Shown here: positions 46,482 through 56,118 of the stretch, one piece after another | Layout: each line of letters opens with the position of its first letter | How positions within the stretch are numbered: position 1 is the first letter of the stretch | Source: an uncultured Bacteroides sp. | GTDB taxonomy: Bacteria; Bacteroidota; Bacteroidia; Bacteroidales; Bacteroidaceae | Assembly: GCF_963677715.1 (NCBI RefSeq) | Contig: NZ_OY782493.1 | Span: 310,001 to 374,000 of the forward strand | Length of the DNA: 64,000 bases | Direction: 5' to 3' | Program-made: the position numbers and the translations under genes | Notes under the pieces: generated by a model | Told to the model about the DNA's origin: nothing | Database searches by the model: none | What the model saw: the letters and a program-made list of their open reading frames with translations, nothing else

Positions 46482-47807
46482 ATGGGAACCAAAAAGAATT
46501 TTGTGCTCGACACAAATGTAATTCTTCACGATTACAACTGCCTGAAGAACTTTCAGGAGAACGACATCTATCTCCCGATTGTAGTGCTTGAGGAGTTGGA
46601 CAAGTTTAAAAAAGGAAACGAACAGATTAATTTTAATGCCCGGGAGTTTGTGCGAGAACTGGATACTATCACAGACGACAATCTTTTTAGTAAAGGAGCA
46701 CCGCTGGGCGAGGGGTTGGGAAAACTTTTTGTGATGACCGGCAACATTCAGTCCGAGCGCGTCAATGCTTCCTTCTCCGAGCGCATCCCCGATCATCATA
46801 TTCTGGCCGTGGCCGAATATCTTGAAACAAAATATCCCCGCACCAAAACGATACTGGTAACCAAAGACGTTAACCTGCGCATGAAAGCCCGCTCCATCGG
46901 AGTACTTTGTGAAGACTACATTAACGATAAGGTAGTCAATGTAGATATCTTTGAGAAATCGAATGAAGTGTTCGATCGTATCGATCCGGCACTTATTGAT
47001 CGCATCTACTCCTCAAAAGAAGGACTTGATGTTTCCGAGTTCGATTTCAGAGATATTCTCCGCCCAAACGAATGCTTTGTGCTCAAGAGCGACCGTAACA
47101 CGGTGCTGGCTCGTTATAACCCCTTTACACACACGGTGAATAAGGTGAACAAGACTAAAAACTATGGCATAGAACCCCGTAATGCCGAGCAGAGCTTTGC
47201 TTTTGATGTTCTCAATGATCCCGATGTAAAACTGGTGGCCCTTACGGGAAAAGCCGGTACCGGCAAAACCCTGTTGGCGCTTGCCGCTGCATTGGCCAAT
47301 CTGAGTAATTATAAACAAGTACTTCTTGCTCGTCCCATCGTGGCGTTGTCTAACAAAGACATCGGTTTCCTGCCCGGCGATGCGCAGGAGAAAGTAGCTC
47401 CCTATATGCAGCCTTTGTTTGATAACCTGAATGTAATAAAACACCAGTTTGCCGGAAATTCTCCCGAGGTAAAGCGTATTGAAGATATGCAGAAGAGCGA
47501 TCAGCTCGTTATCGAAGCGCTGGCTTTTATCCGCGGTCGTAGCTTGAGTGATACGTATTGTATTGTGGATGAAGCACAGAACCTCACTCCTCACGAGATA
47601 AAAACTATCATTACCCGTGCGGGTGAAGGAACCAAGATGGTATTTACCGGAGATATTCAGCAGATAGATCAACCCTATCTGGATAGCCAGTCGAATGGCC
47701 TGGTATATATGATAGACCGCATGAAAGACGAGAATATCTTTGCTCACATTAACCTGATAAAAGGCGAACGCAGTCAGCTTAGCGAGTTGGCCAGCAACCT
47801 GATGTAG
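46482..47807 (+). CDS. PIN domain-PhoH family ATPase
   Basis: 441 residues. Residues about 1-140 are a PIN nuclease domain with its acidic residues (NFVLDTNVILHD, VVLEELDKFK, VTKDVNLRMK), and 210-441 a PhoH ATPase with Walker A TGKAGTGKTLLA, Walker B CIVDEAQNLTPHE and a final RSQLSELAS. This is the YlaK/PhoH2 layout, taken to be an RNA helicase/ribonuclease. Its promoter region is shared with the divergent folC. A perfect terminator lies 98 bases on. Confidence 0.9.
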   Translation: MGTKKNFVLDTNVILHDYNCLKNFQENDIYLPIVVLEELDKFKKGNEQINFNAREFVRELDTITDDNLFSKGAPLGEGLGKLFVMTGNIQSERVNASFSERIPDHHILAVAEYLETKYPRTKTILVTKDVNLRMKARSIGVLCEDYINDKVVNVDIFEKSNEVFDRIDPALIDRIYSSKEGLDVSEFDFRDILRPNECFVLKSDRNTVLARYNPFTHTVNKVNKTKNYGIEPRNAEQSFAFDVLNDPDVKLVALTGKAGTGKTLLALAAALANLSNYKQVLLARPIVALSNKDIGFLPGDAQEKVAPYMQPLFDNLNVIKHQFAGNSPEVKRIEDMQKSDQLVIEALAFIRGRSLSDTYCIVDEAQNLTPHEIKTIITRAGEGTKMVFTGDIQQIDQPYLDSQSNGLVYMIDRMKDENIFAHINLIKGERSQLSELASNLM

Positions 47808-47905
47808 CGGATGCAATCGCCTGATCTTCACTGATTCTTGTTTGCCTCAGAGAGGCACGGAGCTCAGTGTTTGTACATAAAACAGTTTCAGATTAAACTG
47901 CACGT

Positions 47906-47936
47906 AAAGAGGGAAGTTGTTGCTTCCCTCTTTTTT
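47906..47936 (+). terminator. Terminator after the PIN-PhoH gene
   Basis: AAAGAGGGAAG (47906-47916) and CTTCCCTCTTT (47923-47933) form a perfect 11-bp stem around TTGTTG, followed by T-run. Confidence 0.85.
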
Positions 47937-47963
47937 GTGTTTGCGACCACACTGCATAGCTAT

Positions 47964-48073
47964 CGTGATGAGGCTTGTTACGACCCGTGAAGAGCCTTGC
48001 CATGACTCGTGATGAGGCTTGTTACGACCCGTGAAGAGCCTTGCCATGACTCGTAACAAGGCTTGTCACGATT
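47964..48073. repeat. Five tandem 22-bp imperfect repeats
   Basis: Units start at 47964, 47986, 48008, 48030 and 48052. Units 1 and 3 are identical (CGTGATGAGGCTTGTTACGACC), units 2 and 4 are identical (CGTGAAGAGCCTTGCCATGACT), and unit 5 is CGTAACAAGGCTTGTCACGATT. The 44-bp pair has thus duplicated exactly once. Each unit is itself roughly palindromic (CGTnACAAG...CTTGTnACG), most clearly unit 5. Not a CRISPR: there are no spacers. Confidence 0.85.
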
Positions 48074-48205
48074 CGATTGCACGGTGTAGTTCAACCGTAA
48101 GACGGTTTCTTTTTACTCATTTGCCGGTTTGTTATCTCGATAACAAGTAATGAAATCAATTTATCTTCTAATGTAATTCCGATGCCTTTCTTTTGGGCGT
48201 AACAA

Positions 48206-48793
48206 TTAAGGCTTTTTCCAAAAACGGTATCCTATACGAATTACAGGAGAAAGATCTACGTTTGGAATTTTATATGTTTCGCCACCAAAATCTAATGATT
48301 TACTCTTTCGATAGTATACATGGAATGCCGGCTGAATATAAAATGATCGGCCAATAAAAAATTGGTATCCGATGCCGCCTCCCACATCAGTGCTGTGCAA
48401 ATCTTTCTTTATCTCTGTGGACTTTTGTTCTATCTCAAACGTATGAAATTCGGTATAGGCATATACTTCTAAATTTTTCCAGATGCTGTAGCCTAGAAAG
48501 ATGCCCGGTGAGGTCTTGTAATAACGCTTAAAGGTTGAGGACGAGTTATTAATTCCGGCAGTTTCAGCGTTATACGTTCCTCCGTTAATTACGCTAACCC
48601 TTACTCTGAATTTATCATATTTATATCCTAATGCAGCGTGAAACCCTCCTGTGAGAAACATGGGGAATAGACTTTCTACTTCAAATGCCTGCTTCACATC
48701 GTAACTATGCTCCTTCTGAGAGGTCTCTTGCGAATACGAATAGAGTATTGACAAGCAGAAGGCGAGAATGCAACAAATTAAACTTTTATTCAT
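48206..48793 (-). CDS. Small outer-membrane beta-barrel protein, unrecognised
   Basis: 195 residues with a signal peptide (ending LYSYSQ). The mature part has about eight to ten amphipathic strands with aromatic girdle residues and ends in the classic outer-membrane signature IRIGYRFW plus three residues. Upstream on the same strand is a Crp/Fnr-type regulator that may control it. No specific family is recognised. Confidence 0.6.
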   Translation of the reverse strand: MNKSLICCILAFCLSILYSYSQETSQKEHSYDVKQAFEVESLFPMFLTGGFHAALGYKYDKFRVRVSVINGGTYNAETAGINNSSSTFKRYYKTSPGIFLGYSIWKNLEVYAYTEFHTFEIEQKSTEIKKDLHSTDVGGGIGYQFFIGRSFYIQPAFHVYYRKSKSLDFGGETYKIPNVDLSPVIRIGYRFWKKP

Positions 48794-48871
48794 TTCGATA
48801 TTTGTTTGATTAATATATAGTGCAAATATCAGAATAGATAATCATTCAATTGCTCCGCATTTGTTACCAAA

Positions 48872-49459
48872 TTATTTTTCGGAGAAAATACTATTGCGAA
48901 TGCGGCTTAACGATTTGGGCGCAACACCCAAATAATTAGCAATGTGGTAAAGTGGCACTTTTTGGAATATTTCAGGATAGCTTTGTAGTAGTTTGCTATA
49001 CCTGGCTGTGGCCGACAATGTTTGTAAATCGACACTTAATTGTACTAATTTCACATATGCCTGCTCCATTAGAATACGCCCGAAGCGTTCCAGCCTGGGA
49101 ATTCTATCGTAGAGGTTTAATAAGTCTTTTTGTTGTATCACTATAAGTTCGGAATCCTCAATAGCTTTAATGTTGAGTAGTGAAGGGCTGGCGTTTAGGC
49201 GGCTATGATTATTGGTTACCCATTCATTTTCAAAAGCAAAATCGGTAGTAACTTCGTTTGCATTATCCAGCGTTTTGTAATAGATTAAGACTCCTTTATC
49301 GACAAATGCAATAGACGTACAAACTTGATTCTCTTTCAGGAAGAAATCATTCTTCTTAATCAGCTTTGTTTCTATCACAGTTTCTATCGCCAACCATTCT
49401 TCTTGATTAAGAGGTATGATTGAGTGAATATTCTCCCGTATCTTCTCTAAGTTAGCCAA
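48872..49459 (-). CDS. Crp/Fnr family transcriptional regulator
   Basis: 195 residues. A cNMP-binding-type beta barrel (about 10-125; ENQVCTSIAFVDKGVLIYY) precedes a dimer helix and a short HTH (VPLYHIANYLGVAPKSLSRIRNS). There are no Fnr cysteines. This resembles the Bacteroidetes Crp-like proteins that pair with a nearby gene. The ligand is unknown. It lies 78 bases upstream of the outer-membrane gene, on the same strand. Confidence 0.82.
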   Translation of the reverse strand: MANLEKIRENIHSIIPLNQEEWLAIETVIETKLIKKNDFFLKENQVCTSIAFVDKGVLIYYKTLDNANEVTTDFAFENEWVTNNHSRLNASPSLLNIKAIEDSELIVIQQKDLLNLYDRIPRLERFGRILMEQAYVKLVQLSVDLQTLSATARYSKLLQSYPEIFQKVPLYHIANYLGVAPKSLSRIRNSIFSEK

Positions 49460-49533
49460 CAGTTATGCTATTTATATGATAGAACACAAAGTTAATAGAT
49501 TTTTGGAATAGTATCTATGAATTAGGAAGAAAC

Positions 49534-49568
49534 AAAAAATCCTCCCCGGCAGAGCCAGAGAGGATTTT
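49534..49568 (-). terminator. Terminator of rpsP
   Basis: AAAATCCTC (49536-49544) pairs with GAGGATTTT (49560-49568); on the minus strand the hairpin is followed by TTTTTTG. It is about 50 bases after the rpsP stop. Confidence 0.7.
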
Positions 49569-49617
49569 ATAGATTTTCAATCCTTTTTCTTTATCGAGAA
49601 TAACCCGAAAAGCCGGA

Positions 49618-50244
49618 TTATTCAGCTTTAGCTTCAGCAGCAGTTTCGGCAACCGGAGCTTCTTCCACAACCGGAGCAGCAGGTGTTTCAACAGCAGCAA
49701 CAACTTCTTCGGCAACTGGAGCAGCAACTTCTTCTACGGGGGCTTCTTTAACTACCACCGGAGCAGGAGCGTTAGCAGCTTCTTCAGCAGCTTTTTTCTC
49801 TGCAAGAATTTTTGCTTTAGCTTCGTTTATTTTCTTTTCGGCTTCAAAGCGTGCTTTCAAATCAGCTTTAGCATCGGCTTCTTGTTTTGCTTTCAAAGTA
49901 GCCAAGCCTGTTTGCTTGTTTGCTTTCCAAGCTTCAAATTTAGCTTCTGCTTCTGCTTCGCCAAATGCGCCTTTAGCAACACCGCCAAGGAGGTGTTTTT
50001 TCATGTAAATTCCTTCGTTAGAAAGAATGTTACGAACAGTGTCCGTAGGTTGTGCACCTTTCAAAACCCAAGATAATGCACTTTCGAAATTCAAATCTAC
50101 TGTAGCAGGATTGGTGTTTGGGTTGTATGTACCAAGCTTCTCTGTAAATTTACCATCACGTGGTGCTCTGCTGTCTGCAATTACAATTGAATAGAACGCG
50201 TAACTTTTACGTCCGTGTCTTTGCAATCTGATTTTAGTTGCCAT
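49618..50244 (-). CDS. rpsP: Ribosomal protein S16 with long C-terminal extension
   Basis: 208 residues. Residues 1-85 are normal S16 ([22 protein letters not shown], then [12 protein letters not shown] and [15 protein letters not shown]). The remaining about 120 residues form a Lys/Glu/Ala helix and an Ala/Val/Pro/Glu tail ([24 protein letters not shown]), about double the usual length. Such tails are known in Bacteroidetes S16. It is a single gene with its own promoter and terminator. Confidence 0.95.
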   Translation of the reverse strand: MATKIRLQRHGRKSYAFYSIVIADSRAPRDGKFTEKLGTYNPNTNPATVDLNFESALSWVLKGAQPTDTVRNILSNEGIYMKKHLLGGVAKGAFGEAEAEAKFEAWKANKQTGLATLKAKQEADAKADLKARFEAEKKINEAKAKILAEKKAAEEAANAPAPVVVKEAPVEEVAAPVAEEVVAAVETPAAPVVEEAPVAETAAEAKAE

Positions 50245-50303
50245 TTAAATAAATATTTATTAATTAATGATTTGAATAATGCTATCAACTCGTAATAGCG
50301 CGG

Positions 50304-50334
50304 CAAAGATAGATGTTTTATTTCGATTGGCAAA
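50304..50334 (-). promoter_or_regulatory. Promoter of rpsP
   Basis: On the minus strand: TTTG at 50334-50331, exactly 19 bases, then TATCTTTG at 50311-50304. An ideal match, about 60 bases upstream of the rpsP start. Confidence 0.8.
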
Positions 50335-50365
50335 GAGTTCCGCTTTTTTTATGCTTACCCGGGCT

Positions 50366-51679
50366 TTACGAAAACTGTTTGGGATAACGAAACAGAATAG
50401 CCAGTATGGCAAATATGCCCATAGTGAAAGGATAATACAAATTACCGATGATGCTGATAGGAGAGATGTTGGCCAGTCCGGCGGCAATAAGCATTTGTGC
50501 TCCATAAGGAATAATACCCTGAATGAAGCATGAAAAGGTATCGAGTATGCTGGCTGTTTTTCGGCGGTCCAGATGGAACTTCACCGCTATATCTTTTGCA
50601 ATAGGGCCTGTGGTGATGATAGCAATGGTATTATTGGCTGTGCAAAGATTAGCCACGCTTACTAATGCGGCGATGCTCAGTTCGGCACCCCGTTTGCCTT
50701 TTACGTGTTTGGTTAGCGCCGAAATAATATAATCTATGCCTCCGTTGTAGCGAATTGTTTCGAGCATTCCGCCAGCCAGCAGGGTAATGATAATTAGTTC
50801 GCCCATACCGGTAATGCCGCTGCCCATAGCCCCAAACCATTCGAAAAAGCGGAAACTACCGGTAATTAAGCCAATAATGCCGGTAGACAGAATACCAATA
50901 AGCAAAACAAGCATCACATTCATGCCGATAATGGCAGTGCCCAGTACGATGAGATAGGGAATCACTTTCAGCCATTCTATATCCTGAGTTTGTGCAGGTG
51001 CGGTTACGGTTAGTCCTTGAAAAATATAAATAGCCAAAACCGTAATGGCAGCCGGAACAACGATCATGGAGTTCACACGAAACTTGTCGCGCATCACACA
51101 TTCTTGCGTTTTAGTAGACGCAATGGTAGTATCGGAAATGAACGAGAGATTATCGCCAAAGAAAGATCCTCCCACCACGATGCCCACCATAAAAGGAAGA
51201 TCGATGCCTGTTTTCTCTGCCAATCCGATGGCTACAGGCGTAAGTGCTACAATAGTGCCTACACTGGTTCCTATCGATAAGGAAATGAAACATGAAGCAA
51301 TGAATATGCCGGCCAGCAGCAGATTATCCGGCAGTATATGCAGTGTCAGGTTCACGGTTGCGTCAATAGCTCCCATCTGTTTGGCACTTTGGGCAAAAGC
51401 GCCTGCGAGAACGAATATCCACACCATAAGCATGATGTTCTTGTTAGATGCGCCAACGGAGAATTGATAGATACGGCGTTCCAGATTAAGTCCGCGAGTA
51501 ATGGCTATGGCATAACAAGATGCAGCAAGGAAAGCCACTGTGATGGGCACTTTATAGAAATCGTTTACGATAACAGAGGTAACCAAATAGAGACACAGAA
51601 AAACAAATAAAGGGCTGAGAGCCCATAGTCCTGATTTGCCGTGTATATCTTCTTTTTTATCCATTGAGTGCTCTTTCAT
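50366..51679 (-). CDS. NhaC family Na+/H+ antiporter
   Basis: 437 residues using the ATG at 51679 (MKEHSMDKKEDIHG). A frame to 51736 lies upstream of the -7 box TATCTTTG (minus strand, 51714-51707) and would not be transcribed from it; an ATG at 51664 is also possible. About ten to twelve membrane segments with SLSIGTSVGTIVALTPVAIGL, GGSFFGDNLSFISDTTIAST and NLCTANNTIAI, as in NhaC-type transporters. Expected role: sodium export with proton import, or amino-acid-linked exchange. It is followed by rpsP on the same strand, which has its own promoter. Confidence 0.83.
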   Translation of the reverse strand: MKEHSMDKKEDIHGKSGLWALSPLFVFLCLYLVTSVIVNDFYKVPITVAFLAASCYAIAITRGLNLERRIYQFSVGASNKNIMLMVWIFVLAGAFAQSAKQMGAIDATVNLTLHILPDNLLLAGIFIASCFISLSIGTSVGTIVALTPVAIGLAEKTGIDLPFMVGIVVGGSFFGDNLSFISDTTIASTKTQECVMRDKFRVNSMIVVPAAITVLAIYIFQGLTVTAPAQTQDIEWLKVIPYLIVLGTAIIGMNVMLVLLIGILSTGIIGLITGSFRFFEWFGAMGSGITGMGELIIITLLAGGMLETIRYNGGIDYIISALTKHVKGKRGAELSIAALVSVANLCTANNTIAIITTGPIAKDIAVKFHLDRRKTASILDTFSCFIQGIIPYGAQMLIAAGLANISPISIIGNLYYPFTMGIFAILAILFRYPKQFS

Positions 51680-51706
51680 TAATAGCCGAATTTGCTGTTT
51701 AGGTTG

Positions 51707-51714
51707 CAAAGATA
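51707..51714 (-). promoter_or_regulatory. -7 box of the NhaC gene
   Basis: TATCTTTG on the minus strand, about 28 bases upstream of the ATG at 51679. No convincing -33 element. Its position decides against the longer start at 51736. Confidence 0.5.
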
Positions 51715-52049
51715 AAAATAAAAGGAATACGTACACTCATGCAGCAAGATAAACAGAGCACTGTTTCAACCTGTCAATTTCACTCATTCTATAAAAAACG
51801 GGGAATATATTTTTGTCTAATCATAGTAGCATTTACATCTTTGAATCTGATATTTTTATTAGCATACCTAGTTCATTGCCTATTGGTGCGTGTTAATATA
51901 TGGTAAATTTTCGTCCGTAAAATATATTTAATCTTATATTTCTTTATTTTTGTAATGATATCACGCCATAATGGAGTGTGATTCTATGCGTCCTTAAATG
52001 TTAGAGACTAATTGGACTTATTATAGTATGTAACATAATTTATTATAAA
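51715..52049. other. AT-rich divergent intergenic region
   Basis: 335 bases between the NhaC gene and the Kelch gene. TATTTTTG at 51945-51952 is a weak -7 candidate for the Kelch gene. A poor inverted repeat (ATCACGCC...GGAGTGTGAT) at 51959-51983 was noted. Nothing else was seen. Confidence 0.45.
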
Positions 52050-53369
52050 ATGACTCGGATGTTTTTGTTGACCGTAGGGTTATTAGGGTTTATCTTATGT
52101 GGAGGCGTATGTGCTCAGGGAAGACTTATCCCCAAAAAAGGTAAGGTGGTGGATATAACTTCTCGTGTTCCAATAGCTGATGTAAATATTTATGTGGGCG
52201 AAAAGCAAGGAGTTGCTGTGACAAATTCGAAAGGAGAATTCAGTACTGAAAACCTTTCTCATTGTACAGAACAGGATACATTGTATTTTTCGTGTGTGGG
52301 TTATTTAACTATCAAAATATCTTTGGCCGACTTACGCAAATACAATTATGTGATTTCATTATCGGAGAACGTTGTCCCTATCGATGAAGTTGTGGCGTAC
52401 GGCAAACCTTTGCAGACCTATTTGCAGTACAAAACACTTACGTCTTTACCCAATTGGGGAATAGCTGATTTTGCTTCTTTTTTATTCAACGATGAAATTC
52501 TGTTGGCAGGTGGCGATATTTCGGAAATAGATATTTCGGAAGCTACCTCTATGGCCGAAATACATAATAGTATTTTCGAGAATTATAGTCCTTATCTATT
52601 TCGCTACAATCTGAAGACAGATTCTTGGTCACGACTTAATTTGAAGTTTAGGGCACGAGCTTATCATGCTGCCCATTATTATAAGGGGAAGATGTATATT
52701 TTAGGAGGTAAGTTATTTTCTACCAATCGTAAGATCGAATATCTGGATGATGCAATTGAGGTCTATGATATGCAAAAAGATACGGTATTGGTAGATTATG
52801 CCAATCCTCACAAAGCAGTTAATTTCGCCTCTTGTATTTATAAGGATTGTTTAATTATAATGGGTGGTTCTATATCGGAAAATGCAAAACATCGAAAAGT
52901 CTATTCTAATAAGGCACACTTATTGAATCTAAAAACCGGATTTTGGTATGAACTGCCCAATATGCCATCTGGAAAAGAGACGAAAGGTATACTTTACGGT
53001 CATTCTTTTTATTTGTTTGGTGGTTTCAGAGATGAAACGCTTGGTAATATAGAGTGCTATGATATATCTTCAGGGAAATGGGAAGCATTGGGCACTCTGC
53101 CACATAGTGTTCAAAGGCCAGGCATTGTATGTGTAGATAAAACGGTTTATATTTTTGAAGAAAGGATGATACAGGCTTATAACTTGTCGACTGGAAAGAC
53201 TTTTGTTTATCGTATTGATTTGCCTTTAATGGGAAGTGAATTATTTTACGCTAATCAGAAATTGTATATTGTAGGGGGATGTAAGAAAGAAGGAGACAAT
53301 ACGACTCCTTCCCCTAATGTGTATAGTGTTTCTCTATCCGAGTTTTTGAGAACAGAAACCATTGAGTAG
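52050..53369 (+). CDS. Secreted carboxypeptidase-regulatory-like domain plus Kelch repeat protein
   Basis: 439 residues with a signal peptide (ending GGVCAQ). Residues about 33-115 are a CarboxypepD_reg-like beta sandwich (KGKVVDITSRVPIADVNIYV, VTNSKGEFS), the module found at the N-terminus of SusC proteins. The rest has five to six Kelch-like blades, each with a gly-gly turn (MYILGGK, LIIMGGS, FYLFGGF, LYIVGGC). It likely binds a protein or glycan at the cell surface. It is a lone gene with a perfect 19-bp terminator. Confidence 0.75.
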   Translation: MTRMFLLTVGLLGFILCGGVCAQGRLIPKKGKVVDITSRVPIADVNIYVGEKQGVAVTNSKGEFSTENLSHCTEQDTLYFSCVGYLTIKISLADLRKYNYVISLSENVVPIDEVVAYGKPLQTYLQYKTLTSLPNWGIADFASFLFNDEILLAGGDISEIDISEATSMAEIHNSIFENYSPYLFRYNLKTDSWSRLNLKFRARAYHAAHYYKGKMYILGGKLFSTNRKIEYLDDAIEVYDMQKDTVLVDYANPHKAVNFASCIYKDCLIIMGGSISENAKHRKVYSNKAHLLNLKTGFWYELPNMPSGKETKGILYGHSFYLFGGFRDETLGNIECYDISSGKWEALGTLPHSVQRPGIVCVDKTVYIFEERMIQAYNLSTGKTFVYRIDLPLMGSELFYANQKLYIVGGCKKEGDNTTPSPNVYSVSLSEFLRTETIE

Positions 53370-53380
53370 GCTATCTTGAT

Positions 53381-53425
53381 AAAATTCTCACAACTCTTTA
53401 TACGGAAAGAGTTGTGAGAATTTTT
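53381..53425. terminator. Very strong bidirectional terminator
   Basis: AAAATTCTCACAACTCTTT (53381-53399) and its exact inverse (53406-53424) form a perfect 19-bp stem with a 6-base loop, between the Kelch gene and the convergent uxaA. Confidence 0.9.
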
Positions 53426-53502
53426 ATTATCAACCTATACTAAATTAGTAGTTTATAAGATAAGACCTTTTTTAGCCTTCAGCACTTTTTGGTTAGATAC
53501 TT

Positions 53503-54993
53503 TTACAGTGTTACTCCTGTTTTAAAGATAGCAATTTCACGAAATCCCTTCTTTTCGTTGTTCACAAATTCGCCGCTGGCCACTTTTAGTATATAGCCAA
53601 TAAAGCGTTCACAGGTTTTTTCCATCGGCTCATTTTCTACAATAACACCTGCGTTGAAGTCTATCCATCCCGGTTTTCTTTCAGCCAGACCGGAGTTGGT
53701 GGAAATCTTCATGGTAGGAACATAAGTTCCGAAAGGAGTGCCGCGTCCGGTAGTAAATAGCACCATGTGGCAACCGCAAGAAGCCAGAGCCGTGGAAGCT
53801 ACCAGATCATTGCCCGGAGCAGAAAGCAAGCTGAGTCCTTTTACTTTGAGACGTTCTCCGTAAGGCAATACGCCCGATACGTAACTCTTTCCACATTTCT
53901 GTGTGCAACCCAACGCTTTCTCTTCCAACGTAGAGATTCCTCCTGCTTTGTTTCCCGGAGAAGGATTTTCACCTACCGGTTCGCCGTGAGACAGGAAGTA
54001 TTCTTTGAAATCATTGATGAGGTGTACCGTCTGATTGAACAAGTCCTTGTTTTCGCAACGATTCATCAGAATAGTTTCGGCACCAAACATTTCGGGGACT
54101 TCTGTTAGCACGCTTGTTCCGCCTTGTGCAATAAGGAAGTCGGAGAACATGCCCAGCAATGGATTGGCTGTAATGCCCGAGAATCCGTCTGAACCGCCAC
54201 ACTTCAATCCTACGCGCAATTCAGATAAAGGTACATCTACCCGTTTGTCTGAAGATGCTTTAGCGTGAAGTTCGCGTAAAAGCGCCATGCCTTCTTCATA
54301 TTCATCGCCCACTTTCTGTGTAACCATAAAAGAGACTCTGTCTTTATCATAGTCGCCCAGAAATTCACGAAAAGCATCCGGCTGGTTATTTTCACAACCT
54401 AAACCAACAACAAGCACAGCACCGGCATTGGGATGAAGCACCATGTCGCGCAAAATCTTTCTGGTGTTTTCATGATCTTCTCCTAACTGCGAGCAGCCGT
54501 AGTTATGCGGATAAGCTACAATGGCATCTACTCCTTTTCCTTCTGTTTCGCGACGGAGGCTTTCGGCGAGTTGATTGATAATTCCGTTTACACAACCTAC
54601 CGTAGGGATAATCCATATCTCGTTCCGGATACCTACATCACCGTTTTTGCGACGGTATCCCTTAAAGGTTAATTCCTTTTTAGGAATCTTCAAAGATACT
54701 TCTGCCGGATTGTATGTATAGTCCAGCAGTCCCGCAAGGTTGGTTTTTATGTTACTTTCGTTCATCCAGTCGCCTTGCTTCTTGGCTGTCAGGGCGTGTC
54801 CGATGGGATAACCGTATTTGATGACATTTTCTCCTTCGGTAAAATCCTTTAAGGCAAATTTATGTCCAACCGGAATATCCTCATTCAAAGTAAGTTGCGC
54901 TCCGTTAACCGTAAGAGCTTCTCCTGCCGATAAGTTAACGATTGCCACAGCCACATTGTCGGCCGGATTAATCTGTAAATACTTTGCTTCCAT
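53503..54993 (-). CDS. uxaA: Altronate dehydratase
   Basis: 496 residues. The SAF-like N-terminal part (about 1-100) is followed by the UxaA dehydratase domain with RRKNGDVGIRNEIWIIPTVGC, YPHNYGCSQLGEDHENT, GLGCENNQPD and LKCGGSDGFSGITANP, which hold the Fe-binding Cys and His residues. It dehydrates D-altronate to 2-keto-3-deoxygluconate. The LacI-type gene ends 28 bases upstream on the same strand; kdgK and kdgA, which use its product, are divergent. Confidence 0.94.
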   Translation of the reverse strand: MEAKYLQINPADNVAVAIVNLSAGEALTVNGAQLTLNEDIPVGHKFALKDFTEGENVIKYGYPIGHALTAKKQGDWMNESNIKTNLAGLLDYTYNPAEVSLKIPKKELTFKGYRRKNGDVGIRNEIWIIPTVGCVNGIINQLAESLRRETEGKGVDAIVAYPHNYGCSQLGEDHENTRKILRDMVLHPNAGAVLVVGLGCENNQPDAFREFLGDYDKDRVSFMVTQKVGDEYEEGMALLRELHAKASSDKRVDVPLSELRVGLKCGGSDGFSGITANPLLGMFSDFLIAQGGTSVLTEVPEMFGAETILMNRCENKDLFNQTVHLINDFKEYFLSHGEPVGENPSPGNKAGGISTLEEKALGCTQKCGKSYVSGVLPYGERLKVKGLSLLSAPGNDLVASTALASCGCHMVLFTTGRGTPFGTYVPTMKISTNSGLAERKPGWIDFNAGVIVENEPMEKTCERFIGYILKVASGEFVNNEKKGFREIAIFKTGVTL

Positions 54994-55021
54994 TCTATTT
55001 TTTGTTTTTTTTATTTGTATT

Positions 55022-56095
55022 TTATCTGGGTAATTTCAGGTAGAAATCAATGGTTTCTACCGTTAAAAGATCAATAGGCATGTAGTTAACACCATTTATC
55101 TCTTTCTTGAAGATGAGGTGGTCGCACAAGGCTTTAATTCCGTTCAGCCCTTGCAGCTCCGGCTGTTGTGCAATAAGAAATGCGATGTTGTTTTGTTTCA
55201 GACAAGCCACGTTCCTTTCCAGCAAGTCGTAGCCCACCAGATTAAACGGAGTCTTTACCTTTCGGTTTTGCAGATATTCGCCAATGATGTAAGCTTTAGA
55301 GTTAAACGTAATGCCGTTGCATACTTTGGGGTGTTTGCCGAAAAAGTCATCGAGCATGCTATTGTCTTCACTTGGTCGTTTGGCATGGAGGTCGAGTTCC
55401 AAAATGTGACAGGCCGGATGATGTTCCCGCATGTATCTTCTGAAACCTATTTCCCGATTCTCTTGCTGATTGGATCCCACAATACCTTCGTTGATTTTGC
55501 GGAAAATAACGATTTCTTTTTCGTTGTCGGCCAGTAGCATTAACATGCGTGCGGCAAAATATCCGCTTTGATGAGAGTGTTGTCCGAAAAAAGCAAGGGG
55601 AGGCAGCTCTTTTATATACGAATCTATGTATATATAAGGTATGTTTTGTGCCGTTAATTCATCGGTAAGTCGCTTGGTGTATTGCGGTGCCGTGGGGGCC
55701 AGTAATACCCCGTCCGGTTCTGCTTTCAGAATAGCATTGCCGGCATCTACAAAAGAGTGATAATCATACGGGTCATAATATGAAATATTTGCCGAAGTGT
55801 TGAAATCGGAATAGTTGGCCAATGCTTCGCTTATACCTGTTTCAACAGCTGTCCAGTATTCACCTTTCAGATGCTGGGGCAGAAGGCAGGCGAATGAATA
55901 TTTTTTGTTAGATGCCAGCGCGCTGGCGTACATGTTTGGCTGATAGTCCAACTGTTTCAGTATCTCCTCCACCCGTTTCCGGCTGGATTCTGAGACACCG
56001 CTCCGTCCGTGAATCACCCTATCTACGGTTCCTACCGATACATCTGCTAGGCGGGCTATATCTTTTATTCTGATTCTATCAGGTAACTTATTCAT
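55022..56095 (-). CDS. LacI family transcriptional regulator of the hexuronate locus
   Basis: 357 residues from the ATG at 56095; a frame to 56170 adds a lead that crosses the likely operator and promoter and was not used. The HTH (IKDIARLADVSVGTVDRVIHGRSGVS) precedes a sugar-binding domain (YSFACLLPQHLKGEYW on). VSVGTVDRVIHG is a LacI-type hinge/recognition region. Co-transcribed with uxaA and divergent to kdgK-kdgA. Probable effector is KDG or a hexuronate; this is inference. Confidence 0.87.
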   Translation of the reverse strand: MNKLPDRIRIKDIARLADVSVGTVDRVIHGRSGVSESSRKRVEEILKQLDYQPNMYASALASNKKYSFACLLPQHLKGEYWTAVETGISEALANYSDFNTSANISYYDPYDYHSFVDAGNAILKAEPDGVLLAPTAPQYTKRLTDELTAQNIPYIYIDSYIKELPPLAFFGQHSHQSGYFAARMLMLLADNEKEIVIFRKINEGIVGSNQQENREIGFRRYMREHHPACHILELDLHAKRPSEDNSMLDDFFGKHPKVCNGITFNSKAYIIGEYLQNRKVKTPFNLVGYDLLERNVACLKQNNIAFLIAQQPELQGLNGIKALCDHLIFKKEINGVNYMPIDLLTVETIDFYLKLPR

Positions 56096-56118
56096 CTTAG
56101 TGGCTTCTTTTTGTTTTT

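Larger units (their letters stand above)
47808..48205. other. Intergenic region with terminator and tandem repeat
   Basis: 398 bases between convergent genes: the terminator at 47906-47936 and the 22-bp repeat array at 47964-48073. The remainder (48076-48205) shows nothing identifiable. Confidence 0.7.

Noticed and set aside
47964-48073. Repeat array as a CRISPR
   Set aside because: The 22-bp units are directly joined without spacers, and no cas gene is in the window.
51680-51736. Longer start for the NhaC antiporter
   Set aside because: The extra codons lie upstream of the likely -7 box and are not like the family.
51959-51983. Inverted repeat upstream of the Kelch gene
   Set aside because: The arms match poorly and may be chance.
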